This document shows, one piece after another, positions 1-9,255 of a stretch of 64,000 nucleotides of DNA. A model generated the notes under the pieces. It was not told the DNA's origin and searched no databases. It worked only from the letters and a program-made list of their open reading frames with translations. Within the stretch, counting starts at the first letter, position 1. The number at the start of each line of letters is the position of its first letter. Source of the DNA: a virus; IMG/VR virus record IMGVR_UViG_3300043539_000897, positions 62,001 through 126,000 of that record, one strand, 5' to 3'. The translations under genes were made by a program, and so were the position numbers.

Positions 1-1
1 C

Positions 2-691
2 TTAGAAGATAAACTTTACGAAGGATTAATCTTCCATTACTCAGACGAGAAGAAGAATAACAACGGAGAGCATTTTGTTACTGCGAAAGACTTACAGGAG
101 TTCTACGAAGACGGCTGCACTATCCTTAAGTATATTAAAAAGAATAGAGCAGCTTACTTCGGCAAACAGGGTTGGCATTTAGTAGGAGTTGAAATTCCAC
201 TAATGATTCAACCTATTGAAGACCATCCGGGAGTATTATTCAAAGGCTTTATTGACTTAGTTCTATATCATGAACCTTCAGACGAGTATCATATCTTTGA
301 TATCAAGACTTCGACCAGAGGTTGGGGTGACAAGGATAAGAAAGACGAGATGAAACAATCTCAATTGATCCTCTATAAGAATTTCTTTAATAAGCAGTTC
401 GGAGTTAATCCGGAGAAGATTCATATTAAGTTCTTTATTGTTAAAAGAAAGCTTTGGGAACAATCTGATTTCGTTCAGAAGAGAGTGCAGGAGTTCATTC
501 CAGCTTCAGGTCCGATTAAGACTAAGAAAGCAGTTGGTAAGATGGAAGAGTTTATTAAAGAATGTTTCGAACCGACAGGGGAGATAAAAGAGAGAGTGTA
601 TGCAAGAACACCCTCGGCTAGTGCTTGTAAGTTTTGTCCGTTCTACGAACAGCCAAGGCACTGCGAGCATGCAGGGGCGAAGTTTAAATAA
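2..691 (+). CDS. RecB-like PD-(D/E)XK nuclease, 5' end missing
   Basis: The frame is open from base 2, so the gene starts upstream of the window. The visible part has the PD-(D/E)XK core: a GFIDLVLY strand with the metal-binding Asp, followed by FDIKTS with the D-x-K pair. The C-terminus holds a Cys cluster (CKFCPFYEQPRHC) like the Fe-S cysteines of Cas4/AddB-type nucleases. It probably acts in phage DNA recombination, repair or packaging-related processing. A second RecB-like nuclease lies at 56448-57242, so the phage has two. The fold is well supported, the exact role is inferred. Confidence 0.75.
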   Translation, partial: LEDKLYEGLIFHYSDEKKNNNGEHFVTAKDLQEFYEDGCTILKYIKKNRAAYFGKQGWHLVGVEIPLMIQPIEDHPGVLFKGFIDLVLYHEPSDEYHIFDIKTSTRGWGDKDKKDEMKQSQLILYKNFFNKQFGVNPEKIHIKFFIVKRKLWEQSDFVQKRVQEFIPASGPIKTKKAVGKMEEFIKECFEPTGEIKERVYARTPSASACKFCPFYEQPRHCEHAGAKFK

Positions 692-741
692 ATCTAGATC
701 GCGAATTTAGGACAGTATATATTTATTATAAAGATATATTT

Positions 742-930
742 ATGACAAAAGATACAACTAAAACAATGGTATTAACCTCCGTGAAGGTGGAACAAGACCA
801 GTTCAATGATTTTAAAGTAGAGTGCGTACGCGACCGGTTCACTCTGCATAACCTTGTAAATAAATGCATTCACCTTTATTTGAACGATAAAGACTTTCGA
901 AAGGCAATTATCGATTATCAAGAGAAATAA
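742..930 (+). CDS. small ribbon-helix-helix-like protein
   Basis: A 62-residue protein. Residues 12-50 read as a beta strand (LTSVKVEQDQ) followed by two amphipathic helices, the layout of Arc/MetJ-type DNA-binding proteins. The start is preceded by an AT-rich tract (TATATTTATTATAAAG) that could be a promoter. It stands alone just before the glycan island and could regulate it. The RHH assignment rests on pattern only; no residue proves it. Confidence 0.55.
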   Translation: MTKDTTKTMVLTSVKVEQDQFNDFKVECVRDRFTLHNLVNKCIHLYLNDKDFRKAIIDYQEK

Positions 931-932
931 GC

Positions 933-965
933 TTGCCTTCCTCCCACTAATTAGTTATTTTAAAG
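933..965 (+). promoter_or_regulatory. promoter of the glycan island
   Basis: TTG at 933-935, exactly 20 bases, then TATTTTAAAG, the spacing found at the other promoters in this window. ATG follows at 973. It is the first candidate promoter ahead of the long coupled run of glycan genes. Confidence 0.5.
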
Positions 966-972
966 TTATATT

Positions 973-2409
973 ATGAAAGACGGTTACATACGAAAAGACA
1001 AACGAAAGAAAATTTTATTAATGTGCGATGACATTCGGGTTCATTCCGGTATCGCTCACATGGGTCGGGAGCTTGTGATCAATACAGCTCACCACTTTAA
1101 TTGGGTTAACTTAGGAGGAGCTGTCAAGCATCCAGAAGCTGGTCAACGCTTTGATCTCTCCGAGGATACTAACAGGCAAGCCGGCATCCAGGATTCCTCG
1201 GTGATGCTCTATCCGACAGACGGGTACGGAAATCCCGATCTAACCCGCCAGTTAATTCAAATGGAGAAGCCGGATGCAATCTTCATCATTACCGATCCAA
1301 GATATTGGACTTGGTTATTCCAAATGGAGAATGAGATCCGGAGACACATCCCGATCGTGTATTTGAATATTTGGGATGACTATCCGGCACCTCTCTACAA
1401 TAAAGAGTTTTATGAGTCGTGTGATGCATTGTTCGGCATTTCAAAGCAGACAGTTAATATCAATAAATTAGTCTTAGGAGATAAAGCTCAATATAAAATG
1501 ATTGAGTATGTACCTCATGGAGTAAACGAAGACAATTTTAAACCGTTAACTGAAGACGTATTAGGTTCAAAAGAGTTTACGGAGTTTAAAAAGCAGATGT
1601 TTCAAGGAAAGGAGATCGACTTCGTCGTTCTATTTAATTCCAGGAACATTCGCCGGAAACAGATCCCGGATACAATCTTAGCATTCAGACACTTCGTGGA
1701 TAGTCTTCCAAAAGAGAAAGCAAAGAAGTGTTTACTTCTTATGCATACCCAGCCGGTTGAAGAGCATGGAACAGACTTAAATGCAGTCGTTGAATTATTC
1801 TGTTCGGAGGAGCATATCAACGTTCATTTCACAGGAGGTATGTTCGATCATACTCGGATGAACTGGTTGTATAACCTCGCAGATACTTGCATACTATTAA
1901 CCTCGAATGAGGGATGGGGTTTATGTTTGACTGAGGCTCTACTTGTAGGTATGCCTATTATTGCAAACGTTACCGGTGGAATGCAAGACCAGATGAGATT
2001 TGTTAAAGATGGAGTATGGATGGACTTTGATTACGATTTCCCATCCAATCACAGAGGTACTTATAGAGAGCATGGAGAGTGGGCATTCCCAGTCTATCCA
2101 GTCTCAAGATCAATCCAAGGTTCAGTACCAACTCCTTACATCTGGGATGATAGATGTGAAGCAGAGGATGCTGCTCAGATGATCGAGGAGGTGTACTTGC
2201 TTGGAAATACAGAGAGAAAGAGGAGAGGTGAAGCTGGTAGGAAGTGGGCTGCAGGTCCGGAAGCAGGGTTTACTTCTAAAATCATGGGAGAAAGAATCGT
2301 TAAGCATATGGATACTCTATTTGAAACTTGGACACCGAGAGAAAAATACGAATTAATCCTTGCAGGAGAAGTTGCTAGAAAGAAGATAGTTCATAAATTA
2401 AAATATTAA
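973..2409 (+). CDS. GT4-type glycosyltransferase
   Basis: A 478-residue GT-B fold glycosyltransferase. The N-terminal half starts with a Rossmann-like strand (KKILLMCDD). The C-terminal half has FNSRNIRRKQ at the start of the donor domain and the group-1 donor signature near residues 311-325 (NEGWGLCLTEALLVG), where the two Glu residues bind the nucleotide sugar. It transfers an unknown sugar. The stop overlaps the next start (TAATG), so translation is probably coupled to the second GT4 gene. Family confident, substrate unknown. Confidence 0.85.
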   Translation: MKDGYIRKDKRKKILLMCDDIRVHSGIAHMGRELVINTAHHFNWVNLGGAVKHPEAGQRFDLSEDTNRQAGIQDSSVMLYPTDGYGNPDLTRQLIQMEKPDAIFIITDPRYWTWLFQMENEIRRHIPIVYLNIWDDYPAPLYNKEFYESCDALFGISKQTVNINKLVLGDKAQYKMIEYVPHGVNEDNFKPLTEDVLGSKEFTEFKKQMFQGKEIDFVVLFNSRNIRRKQIPDTILAFRHFVDSLPKEKAKKCLLLMHTQPVEEHGTDLNAVVELFCSEEHINVHFTGGMFDHTRMNWLYNLADTCILLTSNEGWGLCLTEALLVGMPIIANVTGGMQDQMRFVKDGVWMDFDYDFPSNHRGTYREHGEWAFPVYPVSRSIQGSVPTPYIWDDRCEAEDAAQMIEEVYLLGNTERKRRGEAGRKWAAGPEAGFTSKIMGERIVKHMDTLFETWTPREKYELILAGEVARKKIVHKLKY

Positions 2410-3710
2410 TGAAGCCATTATACGTAATTAGTTGCCCGATAGATACCTATTCCGGGTATGGATCAAGATCAAGAGACTTAGTTAAAGCAATCATCGAACT
2501 CGACAAGTATGATGTTAAGATACTACCACAAAGATGGGGAAGTACTCCCTGGGGCTTTATCGAAGACTTTAAAGAGGATTGGGGCTTTCTTAAAGAACAT
2601 ATTTTAACATCTCCTCAATTACCCCGTCAGCCAGAAATCTGGTCTCAGTTAACAGTTCCTAATGAATTCCAGGCTGTAGGTAAATACAACATCGGCTTTA
2701 CAGCCGGAGTTGAGACTACGATGTGTGCGCCGGAGTGGATTGAAGGACTAAATAGAATGGATATTACTTTCGTATCATCTACATTTTCAAAAGAGGCTTT
2801 AGAGAAATCAAACTTCGAAGAGAAAGATAAAAAAACAAATCAGTTAATACGAACTATTAAGCTTGAAAAGCCTTTAGAGGTTTTATTTGAAGGAGTAGAT
2901 ATTACGAAATATCTTCCTTTAGAATCTAAAGAGGTAGTTGATATTAATCTTTCTAGCATTAAGGAAGACTTCGCTTATTTATTTGTCGGTCATTGGCTGC
3001 AAGGAGACCTTGGAGAGGATAGAAAGAATGTTGGGTTACTCATCAAAGCATTCTATGAAACATTTAAGAATAAAGCTAAAAAACCTGCATTGATACTTAA
3101 AACTTCAATGGGCGGAACTTCTTATATGGACCGAGAAGAGATACTAAAAAGAATTGCCTCAATCAGAAAGACTGTCAATTCTGTTAATATCCCGAACGTC
3201 TACCTACTTCATGGAGAGTTTTCCGATCAAGAGGTTAACCAGCTATATAATCACCCTAAAGTAAAAGCAATGGTTAATCTAACCAAGGGTGAAGGCTTTG
3301 GAAGACCTTTATTAGAATTTTCGTTAATAAAGAAACCGATCCTAGTTAGTGATTGGTCTGGACACTTAGATTATTTAGATTCAGAATTCGTTACCTTAAT
3401 CCCAGGAAAACTAAAACCAGTCCATCCAAGTGCTTACGTACCGGGAATTATTTTAGAAGGCGCTCAATGGTTTTCACCTGATGCAGGTATGTTAGGAGCA
3501 AAAATGAGGGATGTATTTGAGAACTACAAAAAGTATACTGACGGAGCAAAGAGACAGGCTTATAGGTCGAAAACTGAATTCTCTTATGATAAGATGAAAG
3601 AGAGATTAGATACGTTATTAACCAAGCATATACCTGAATTCCCAAAGGAGATAAAGCTTCAACTACCTCAGTTAAAGAAAATTGAACTACCTAAACTTAA
3701 AAAGCTATAA
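2409..3710 (+). CDS. GT4-type glycosyltransferase
   Basis: A 433-residue GT-B glycosyltransferase. The N-terminus has a nucleotide-fold strand with a glycine-rich acceptor loop (CPIDTYSGYGSRSRD). The donor-site signature is near residues 290-308 (TKGEGFGRPLLEFSLIKKP). The C-terminal tail is a Leu/Lys/Pro repeat (LPQLKKIELPKLKKL), unusual for the family and perhaps a membrane or partner anchor. It is sandwiched between overlapping neighbours and likely works on the same glycan as the gene before it. Confidence 0.83.
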   Translation: MKPLYVISCPIDTYSGYGSRSRDLVKAIIELDKYDVKILPQRWGSTPWGFIEDFKEDWGFLKEHILTSPQLPRQPEIWSQLTVPNEFQAVGKYNIGFTAGVETTMCAPEWIEGLNRMDITFVSSTFSKEALEKSNFEEKDKKTNQLIRTIKLEKPLEVLFEGVDITKYLPLESKEVVDINLSSIKEDFAYLFVGHWLQGDLGEDRKNVGLLIKAFYETFKNKAKKPALILKTSMGGTSYMDREEILKRIASIRKTVNSVNIPNVYLLHGEFSDQEVNQLYNHPKVKAMVNLTKGEGFGRPLLEFSLIKKPILVSDWSGHLDYLDSEFVTLIPGKLKPVHPSAYVPGIILEGAQWFSPDAGMLGAKMRDVFENYKKYTDGAKRQAYRSKTEFSYDKMKERLDTLLTKHIPEFPKEIKLQLPQLKKIELPKLKKL

Positions 3711-3907
3711 TGAAAGACTTACTAACAGTTATCTTAAACTTTAGATACCTCTTCAGACGTACCCGGAGAGAGGTACAGAAACTAACCCACGAAAGACTTC
3801 TGGGTAAGTATATGAATAACTACGTGACTAAAACTAAAGTAGTTCAAAGAAAAGCATCCTTGAAAGCTTTAGAAGACTATAAAAAAAAGACTAAATGGAC
3901 AATTTAA
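3710..3907 (+). CDS. small basic protein of unknown function
   Basis: A 65-residue, Arg/Lys-rich protein whose ATG overlaps the stop of the preceding glycosyltransferase. No recognised domain. The N-terminus (DLLTVILNFRYLFRR) is hydrophobic then basic and could associate with membrane. Its end overlaps the next gene by 13 bases, which supports it being translated. Confidence 0.55.
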   Translation: MKDLLTVILNFRYLFRRTRREVQKLTHERLLGKYMNNYVTKTKVVQRKASLKALEDYKKKTKWTI

Positions 3908-4350
3908 CAATCTGCGATAGATGCGGCTCCGATGCTTGCTACACTCAGGAAGTCTCTCCTGAAGTTACTAACTACCTTTGTTACGGTTGCGGGTTTATTA
4001 CCAACACTGTTATGACTGAAGGAAGCGAATTTATTACTTTACAGGCAGAAATTCTTCCTGAGCTCTACAAAGATCTATTCTTTAAAGATGCAGAAGGTAA
4101 GATCTGGATGCCAAATACGGTTAACCAGCCCGATAAAGGAATGGTATTTGCTCAAGGATCAAATAAGAGTGAATGGAGATGGACCGGAGTTAAGGCAGTT
4201 CCTGTCAAGGAAGAGGAGAAGAAGAAGTATCCTAAGCCAGGCAAGAAGAACGAATACTATGAATTCAGAATGGATATGTCTACAGCTAAGTACTTTGAAG
4301 AAAAAGACTTCATGGATGCTCTAGAATATATTGGCATTTTAGGAGCTTAA
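3895..4350 (+). CDS. zinc-ribbon protein of unknown function
   Basis: A 151-residue protein that begins with two Cys pairs (CDRC at residues 7-10 and CYGC near 29-32), a zinc-ribbon knuckle. The remainder is charged, with aromatic residues typical of small phage beta-sheet proteins (MPNTVNQPDKGMVFAQG). It overlaps the preceding gene. Function not recognised; a nucleic-acid or protein-binding role is only a guess from the zinc ribbon. Confidence 0.6.
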   Translation: MDNLTICDRCGSDACYTQEVSPEVTNYLCYGCGFITNTVMTEGSEFITLQAEILPELYKDLFFKDAEGKIWMPNTVNQPDKGMVFAQGSNKSEWRWTGVKAVPVKEEEKKKYPKPGKKNEYYEFRMDMSTAKYFEEKDFMDALEYIGILGA

Positions 4351-4362
4351 TTCATATATTAA
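4331..4362 (+). promoter_or_regulatory. candidate promoter before the GT2 gene
   Basis: TTG at 4331, 21 bases, then TATATTAAT, with ATG at 4367. It resembles the host-type promoters elsewhere but the spacer is one base longer and the -7 element lacks TTTAGG. Confidence 0.4.
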
Positions 4363-4366
4363 TAAT

Positions 4367-4981
4367 ATGAAAATTAGCTATGCTATTACAGTCTGTGATG
4401 AATTAGAGGAGATTAAACGCTTAGTTGATTTCCTTATTTCTAACAAACACAAAGAAGATGAGATAATAATCCTATTCGATCAGAGTAAAGGCACTCAAGA
4501 AGTAATAACCTACCTTGATACAATTAAATCAGAAGGATGTTTAGTAAGCAACCGCTTTGAAGGACATTTTGCAGACTGGAAGAACTTATTATCATCACAC
4601 TGTACCGGCGATTTCATATTCCAGATAGATGCTGATGAATACTTACCTGCAGAGTTTATCGACCTCCTTCATCAAATACTGGAAGCTAACCCCGAAGTTG
4701 ATCTGTACTATGTTCCTAGGATTAATACTGTAAGTGGTCTCACCCCGGAGCATATACAGAAATGGGGTTGGAGAGTACAGAACGGAAGAGTGAATTGGCC
4801 TGATTACCAGAGCAGAATCTATAGAAACAACCCAGAGATCAAATGGGAGAATAAAGTTCATGAAAAGATTGTTGGGTTCAAACAATATACTACCTTACCT
4901 GCAGTAGATGAATTAGCTTTGATTCACCCTAAGACTATCGAAAGACAGGAAAAACAAAACAATTATTACGAAACATTATGA
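4367..4981 (+). CDS. GT2-type (GT-A) glycosyltransferase, short
   Basis: A 204-residue GT-A enzyme. It opens with the family-2 strand (ISYAITVCDELEEIKRLV) and has the metal/nucleotide-binding DADE motif near residue 88 (FQIDADEYLPAEF). At about 200 residues it is a minimal catalytic domain without accessory parts. The KVHEKI segment near the C-terminus is typical of this subfamily. The ATGA overlap with the following FkbM methyltransferase suggests coupling. Confidence 0.8.
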   Translation: MKISYAITVCDELEEIKRLVDFLISNKHKEDEIIILFDQSKGTQEVITYLDTIKSEGCLVSNRFEGHFADWKNLLSSHCTGDFIFQIDADEYLPAEFIDLLHQILEANPEVDLYYVPRINTVSGLTPEHIQKWGWRVQNGRVNWPDYQSRIYRNNPEIKWENKVHEKIVGFKQYTTLPAVDELALIHPKTIERQEKQNNYYETL

Positions 4982-5601
4982 TAAAATACGAAGATAAAGA
5001 GTATGAGATACAGTACCACCCAGACCTTATAGGGCGGATAGCTTCAGAAAATAATACTTTTTTTGAGGAATGGCTATTGACACCGTTAAAAGAAAAAGTA
5101 AAGTCTTTTGATTTTGTTATAGATGTAGGTGCAAACATTGGTAATCACGCTTTGTTTTTTAAGAAAGTATGTAAAGCAGATCGGGTGGTTTGTTTTGAAC
5201 CTCACCCCGATAACCTTCCTTTATTACACAAAAACTGCTCAGATTGTGAAATTTATGATGTAGGAATCTCTTCTGACAATATACAAGGGTTCCTAGAATT
5301 TGTAAATAGTATGGATCATAACTCAGGAACATCTAAAGTAAGTTCAAACGGACATCCAATAGTACTAAGAACATTAGATAGTTATGATTTTTTAAATGTT
5401 ACTTTTATTAAAATAGATGTTGAAGGTTTAGAGTTAGAAGTTTTAAGAGGAGCTCAAAAAACAATTGAGCAAAATCATCCTGATGTTATGGTCGAAATAC
5501 ATTTAGGAGTGACAGTGGAAGCTGTACAAGCATTACTACCAGGTTACGTATGGGAAAAAGTATCTTTTGAAGATCATTACCTTTTCACCTACGTTAAGTA
5601 A
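4978..5601 (+). CDS. FkbM-family methyltransferase
   Basis: A 207-residue SAM-dependent methyltransferase. The SAM-binding motif (VIDVGANIGNHALFF) is near residues 48-62, followed by CFEPHPDN (the acidic SAM ribose contact). The family's hallmark FIKIDVEGLELEVLRGA is near residues 144-160. FkbM enzymes O-methylate sugars or other small acceptors, which fits this island. Overlaps the preceding glycosyltransferase by 4 bases. Confidence 0.85.
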   Translation: MIKYEDKEYEIQYHPDLIGRIASENNTFFEEWLLTPLKEKVKSFDFVIDVGANIGNHALFFKKVCKADRVVCFEPHPDNLPLLHKNCSDCEIYDVGISSDNIQGFLEFVNSMDHNSGTSKVSSNGHPIVLRTLDSYDFLNVTFIKIDVEGLELEVLRGAQKTIEQNHPDVMVEIHLGVTVEAVQALLPGYVWEKVSFEDHYLFTYVK

Positions 5602-5603
5602 TT

Positions 5604-6560
5604 ATGACAAAGGTAGCATTAATAACAGGAGTTACTGGGATGGTTGGAAGCCACATGGCGGATTTTCTGTTAGAGAAAGGCTATACCGTTTATGGATCAA
5701 CCAGGGATATAAACACATCTAAAAAAGATAACATTGTTCAGATTCAAGATAAAATAAATTTCTTACAAGTCGATATAAATGACCAAGCATCACTCTACAA
5801 AGCAGTCACCCAAGCCAACCCGGATGAAATCTATAACTTTGGTGCAGTATCTTTTGCACCGAATAGCTGGATTACCCCAGAGTATACCGCTAACGTAAAT
5901 GGTGTTGGTGTATTAAGATTCTTAGAAGCAATTAAACAGGTCAATCCTGATATTAAATTTTACCAAGCAGGCACTAGTGAAATCTTTGGTAACTTAAAGT
6001 ACACTACGGCTAACGAACAGACTATTCCTTACCCAAAGTCACCTTACGGAGTAGCTAAGTTATACGCTCAATGGATCATTAGAAACTACAGAGAGTCCTA
6101 TGGACTGTTTGCCTGTAATGGTATCAGCTTTAACCACGAATCAGAAAGAAGAGGCTTGGAGTTTGTTACTAGAAAGATTACTAATGGAATAGCTAAAATA
6201 GCTAAAGGAGAAATCGATAGTATTGAACTAGGTAATTTAGATGTGACAAGGGATTGGGGTTATGCTCCTGACTTCGTTGAAGCTATGTGGTTGATGTTAC
6301 AAAATGATACCGCTGAAGACTTTGTTATATCAACTAACGAGTCTCACTCTCTAAGATATTTGCTAGAGGTTGCTTTTAAAGCAGTTGGAATAACTGACTA
6401 CAATGCCTATATTACAATTAATCCAAAGTTTGTCCGCAATAACGATATTCAAGATTTAAAAGGAGATTACAGTAAAATAAACAATCATTTAGGATGGGCT
6501 CCTAAAACCTCATTCGAAGAAATGATTACAAAAATGGTTAACCACGATTTAAAGAGATGA
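5604..6560 (+). CDS. gmd: GDP-mannose 4,6-dehydratase-like SDR enzyme
   Basis: A 318-residue extended short-chain dehydrogenase. It has the NAD(P)-binding TGVTGMVGS at residues 8-16, TSEIFG near 122-127 and the catalytic Tyr/Lys in SPYGVAKLYA near 144. NHESERRGLEFVTRKIT and GNLDVTRDWGYAPDFVEAMW are diagnostic of GDP-mannose 4,6-dehydratases. The product would be GDP-4-dehydro-6-deoxymannose, the precursor of fucose, rhamnose and perosamine type sugars. No second-step reductase or aminotransferase is visible, so the next step may be the adjacent methyltransferase or a host enzyme. Confidence 0.82.
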   Translation: MTKVALITGVTGMVGSHMADFLLEKGYTVYGSTRDINTSKKDNIVQIQDKINFLQVDINDQASLYKAVTQANPDEIYNFGAVSFAPNSWITPEYTANVNGVGVLRFLEAIKQVNPDIKFYQAGTSEIFGNLKYTTANEQTIPYPKSPYGVAKLYAQWIIRNYRESYGLFACNGISFNHESERRGLEFVTRKITNGIAKIAKGEIDSIELGNLDVTRDWGYAPDFVEAMWLMLQNDTAEDFVISTNESHSLRYLLEVAFKAVGITDYNAYITINPKFVRNNDIQDLKGDYSKINNHLGWAPKTSFEEMITKMVNHDLKR

Positions 6561-7783
6561 AAACAAATACAGTATTAAAGTTAAACTCACACTACGTTTC
6601 AGATTTTATTAAAGACGAAACAGATTATGAAGGCAGAAACAAATACAGCCTGGATTTGCAGATAGAAGAAAGTACAGGTGCTGTTAGATTAGTAGAAGAT
6701 GCTCCCAACGAAACAATGTGGGGTAAGTATTGGTACCGTTCTGGTATTAATGCTACCATGACTAAAGAGCTAGGGAACATTGTTAGCGAAATTACCTCTC
6801 GGGTGAAGTACAAGGAAGGGGATGTGTGGTTAGATATTGCCTGTAATGATGGCACAATGCTTAAACAGATTCCTAATGAGTTTGTTAAGCTAGGTATCGA
6901 CCCTTGCGATGATTCCTTTTACCAAGAATCTTCTAAACACGGAACAGTCATTCAGGATTATTTTTCTTATGATGCTTACCAAAGGACCGGTCATGGTGAT
7001 AAGAAAGCAAAGGTAATTACAACCATTGCAATGTTTTACGACTTATCTGATCCGAATTCATTTGTTCACGATGTTACAAAGATCCTAGATGATAATGGTG
7101 TTTGGGTATTACAGTTGAGTTATACTCCACTAATGATCCAACAGCTTGCATTTGACAATATTTGCCATGAGCATCGCTACTACTATTCACTGAAGACAGT
7201 TATGAATCTCTTTGCTAACCACAGCTTAAAGATTGTTGATTGTGAATTGAATGATGTTAACGGAGGAAGCTTCCGCATCTACGTACAGAAGAATAATGCC
7301 GATGTTACTTCGTTTGGAACTTCACCATTAAGAGATGTTTGCAATTATCGAATTCAATCAATACTTTCTTTAGAAGAGAAGATCAATATTGAATCTCCAG
7401 AGGTATGGGCTGAGTATCAAAATCAAATTGATGCTTTAAAAGAAGAAACAGTTTCCTTTATCAAAGGAGAAGTAGCCAAAGGAAAAACAATTTACGGATA
7501 TGGAGCATCAACAAAAGGAAACACTCTGCTTCAGTACTTTGAATTAGACCACACTTTGATTACAGCTATTGCCGAACGCAGTCCTTATAAGTTCGGATTG
7601 AAAACAATCGGAACAGACATTCCAATCATCTCAGAAGATGAAATGAGAGCAGCTAAGCCTGATTACTTATTAGTACTTCCCTGGCACTTTATTAGCGAGT
7701 TTGTTTCAAGAGAGCAAGAGTTCTTAAATAAAGGTGGTAAATTTATTGTACCTTGTCCTAAATTTGAGATCATCAGTAAATAA
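6557..7783 (+). CDS. sugar C-methyltransferase-like protein
   Basis: A 408-residue protein like the C-methyltransferases of deoxysugar pathways. The SAM motif (WLDIACNDGTML) is near residue 92, the family signature ICHEHRYYYSLKT near 200, and a C-terminal Rossmann-like domain starts with GKTIYGYGASTKGNTLLQYF. These enzymes methylate 4-keto sugars made by a dehydratase, and the dehydratase is the gene immediately upstream. The zinc-binding CxxC N-terminal module common in the family is not visible. The 4-base overlaps on both sides indicate operon coupling. Confidence 0.78.
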   Translation: MKTNTVLKLNSHYVSDFIKDETDYEGRNKYSLDLQIEESTGAVRLVEDAPNETMWGKYWYRSGINATMTKELGNIVSEITSRVKYKEGDVWLDIACNDGTMLKQIPNEFVKLGIDPCDDSFYQESSKHGTVIQDYFSYDAYQRTGHGDKKAKVITTIAMFYDLSDPNSFVHDVTKILDDNGVWVLQLSYTPLMIQQLAFDNICHEHRYYYSLKTVMNLFANHSLKIVDCELNDVNGGSFRIYVQKNNADVTSFGTSPLRDVCNYRIQSILSLEEKINIESPEVWAEYQNQIDALKEETVSFIKGEVAKGKTIYGYGASTKGNTLLQYFELDHTLITAIAERSPYKFGLKTIGTDIPIISEDEMRAAKPDYLLVLPWHFISEFVSREQEFLNKGGKFIVPCPKFEIISK

Positions 7784-9255
7784 TGAGTTTAGTAAAACCT
7801 TACATAATAGGTATTGCTGGAGAATCTGGAGTAGGTAAATCTACAATGACCGGGATTGTGCAATTGTTTTTTGGAAAAGAAAATACAATCACTCTTAGTA
7901 CAGATGATTTGCATAGGTGGGAAAGGACAAGTCCGAATTGGGATATCTTTACCCACCTTAACCCAGAAGCTAATAACTTAGAGTTAGGAGATATTCACTT
8001 AAAGGAACTATCTGAAGGTAATTCTATTTATCGTTCTGCTTACGACCACGGTACAGGAACATTTAAAGCACCTGAAAAGATTGAATCTAATAGAATAATT
8101 ATCAATCAAGGCCTTCATGCATTCTATACTGAACAATCTCAGCAGTTAACTGATCTTAAAATCTTTATTAATACAGACGAAACATTACGTACTCACTGGA
8201 AGATAATCAGAGATACTGAAAAGAGGGGCTATAAGTACAGTGCTGTCATAGATGCAATCAATAGGAGGAAGCTTGATGCTATAAAAATAAACGAAAGGCA
8301 AATTGCTATTGCGGATGTTATTGTTGATATGATACCAGAAAAGCCAATTAGGAACATTGGAGATAAGAATGAAGTAGTTGATGTAGTAATAAGTTACCGG
8401 TTTATAAAACCTGCTAATGAATACTTATTTACTTTTGTTAAAGACTATAACACAGACATAAAAGACTTTATTGAACTTTCTAATAACCTTGGAGCTGATA
8501 TCTTACTATGTCAACACACAGGAGGAAATATCTCTATAAAGACCGGTGATCATATGTTTATAAAAGCTTCTGGCTTTAAGATGAAAGATGTGAGTAGAGT
8601 GAATGGTTACTCAATTGTTCGACCTGCTATGATGAAAGGTATTTCAACCTCTGAGAGGTATGATGCTTTATTTGAATCTGATATATTCTACACAGGTAAA
8701 AGACCTTCGATGGAAGTTGGCTTACATGCTTTATTAAACAAATACACTATCCACCTGCACCCTGTTTACCTGACAGCTATTCTTTGCTTAGGTAATGTAA
8801 AAGAAGTTCTTCAGGAAATTTATAACGATTATGAATATACCTATGTTCCTTATACAGCACCTGGGTATTCCCTATTCAAAGCTTTAGAGCGATTGAAAGA
8901 CAAACCAAGCATTACCTTCTTACAGAACCACGGATTGATAATAAGTTCAGATTCAAAGGAAGAAGCGTTAACTTTGGTGAAAGATATTACATACAAAGCA
9001 CAGAAGTATTTGCAGAACCAGATATTAAGCTTTATAACATTTACATTAGCTTTTGCTAAAGAGAAGAAGAGTGAGCATTATTACTTCCCTGACGCAGTAA
9101 TCTTCTCAGATAAAAAACAAAGCCTGGAAGTACTTGCCTTCAACAACTATATTCACTACATTACAGAAACACTACAGTCCAGACATACATTATTCAGTGA
9201 TGATATGTTTGAGCTTTTAAGTTTAGAATCAGAAAAATACAGAAAGAGTTTATGA
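7783..9255 (+). CDS. fusion of uridine-kinase-like P-loop kinase and class II aldolase
   Basis: A 490-residue two-domain protein. Residues 1-200 form a uridine kinase/phosphoribulokinase-like domain: P-loop GESGVGKST at 13-21, then LSTDDLHRW and INQGLHAFY, the family's substrate-loop motifs. Residues about 225-430 are a class II aldolase/epimerase domain with HTGGNISI near 244, the zinc ligands HLHP near 324 and QNHG near 383. The enzyme probably phosphorylates and cleaves, forms or epimerises a short sugar phosphate that the downstream nucleotidyltransferase could activate. The fusion is unusual; the order of reactions is not known. Confidence 0.8.
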   Translation: MSLVKPYIIGIAGESGVGKSTMTGIVQLFFGKENTITLSTDDLHRWERTSPNWDIFTHLNPEANNLELGDIHLKELSEGNSIYRSAYDHGTGTFKAPEKIESNRIIINQGLHAFYTEQSQQLTDLKIFINTDETLRTHWKIIRDTEKRGYKYSAVIDAINRRKLDAIKINERQIAIADVIVDMIPEKPIRNIGDKNEVVDVVISYRFIKPANEYLFTFVKDYNTDIKDFIELSNNLGADILLCQHTGGNISIKTGDHMFIKASGFKMKDVSRVNGYSIVRPAMMKGISTSERYDALFESDIFYTGKRPSMEVGLHALLNKYTIHLHPVYLTAILCLGNVKEVLQEIYNDYEYTYVPYTAPGYSLFKALERLKDKPSITFLQNHGLIISSDSKEEALTLVKDITYKAQKYLQNQILSFITFTLAFAKEKKSEHYYFPDAVIFSDKKQSLEVLAFNNYIHYITETLQSRHTLFSDDMFELLSLESEKYRKSL

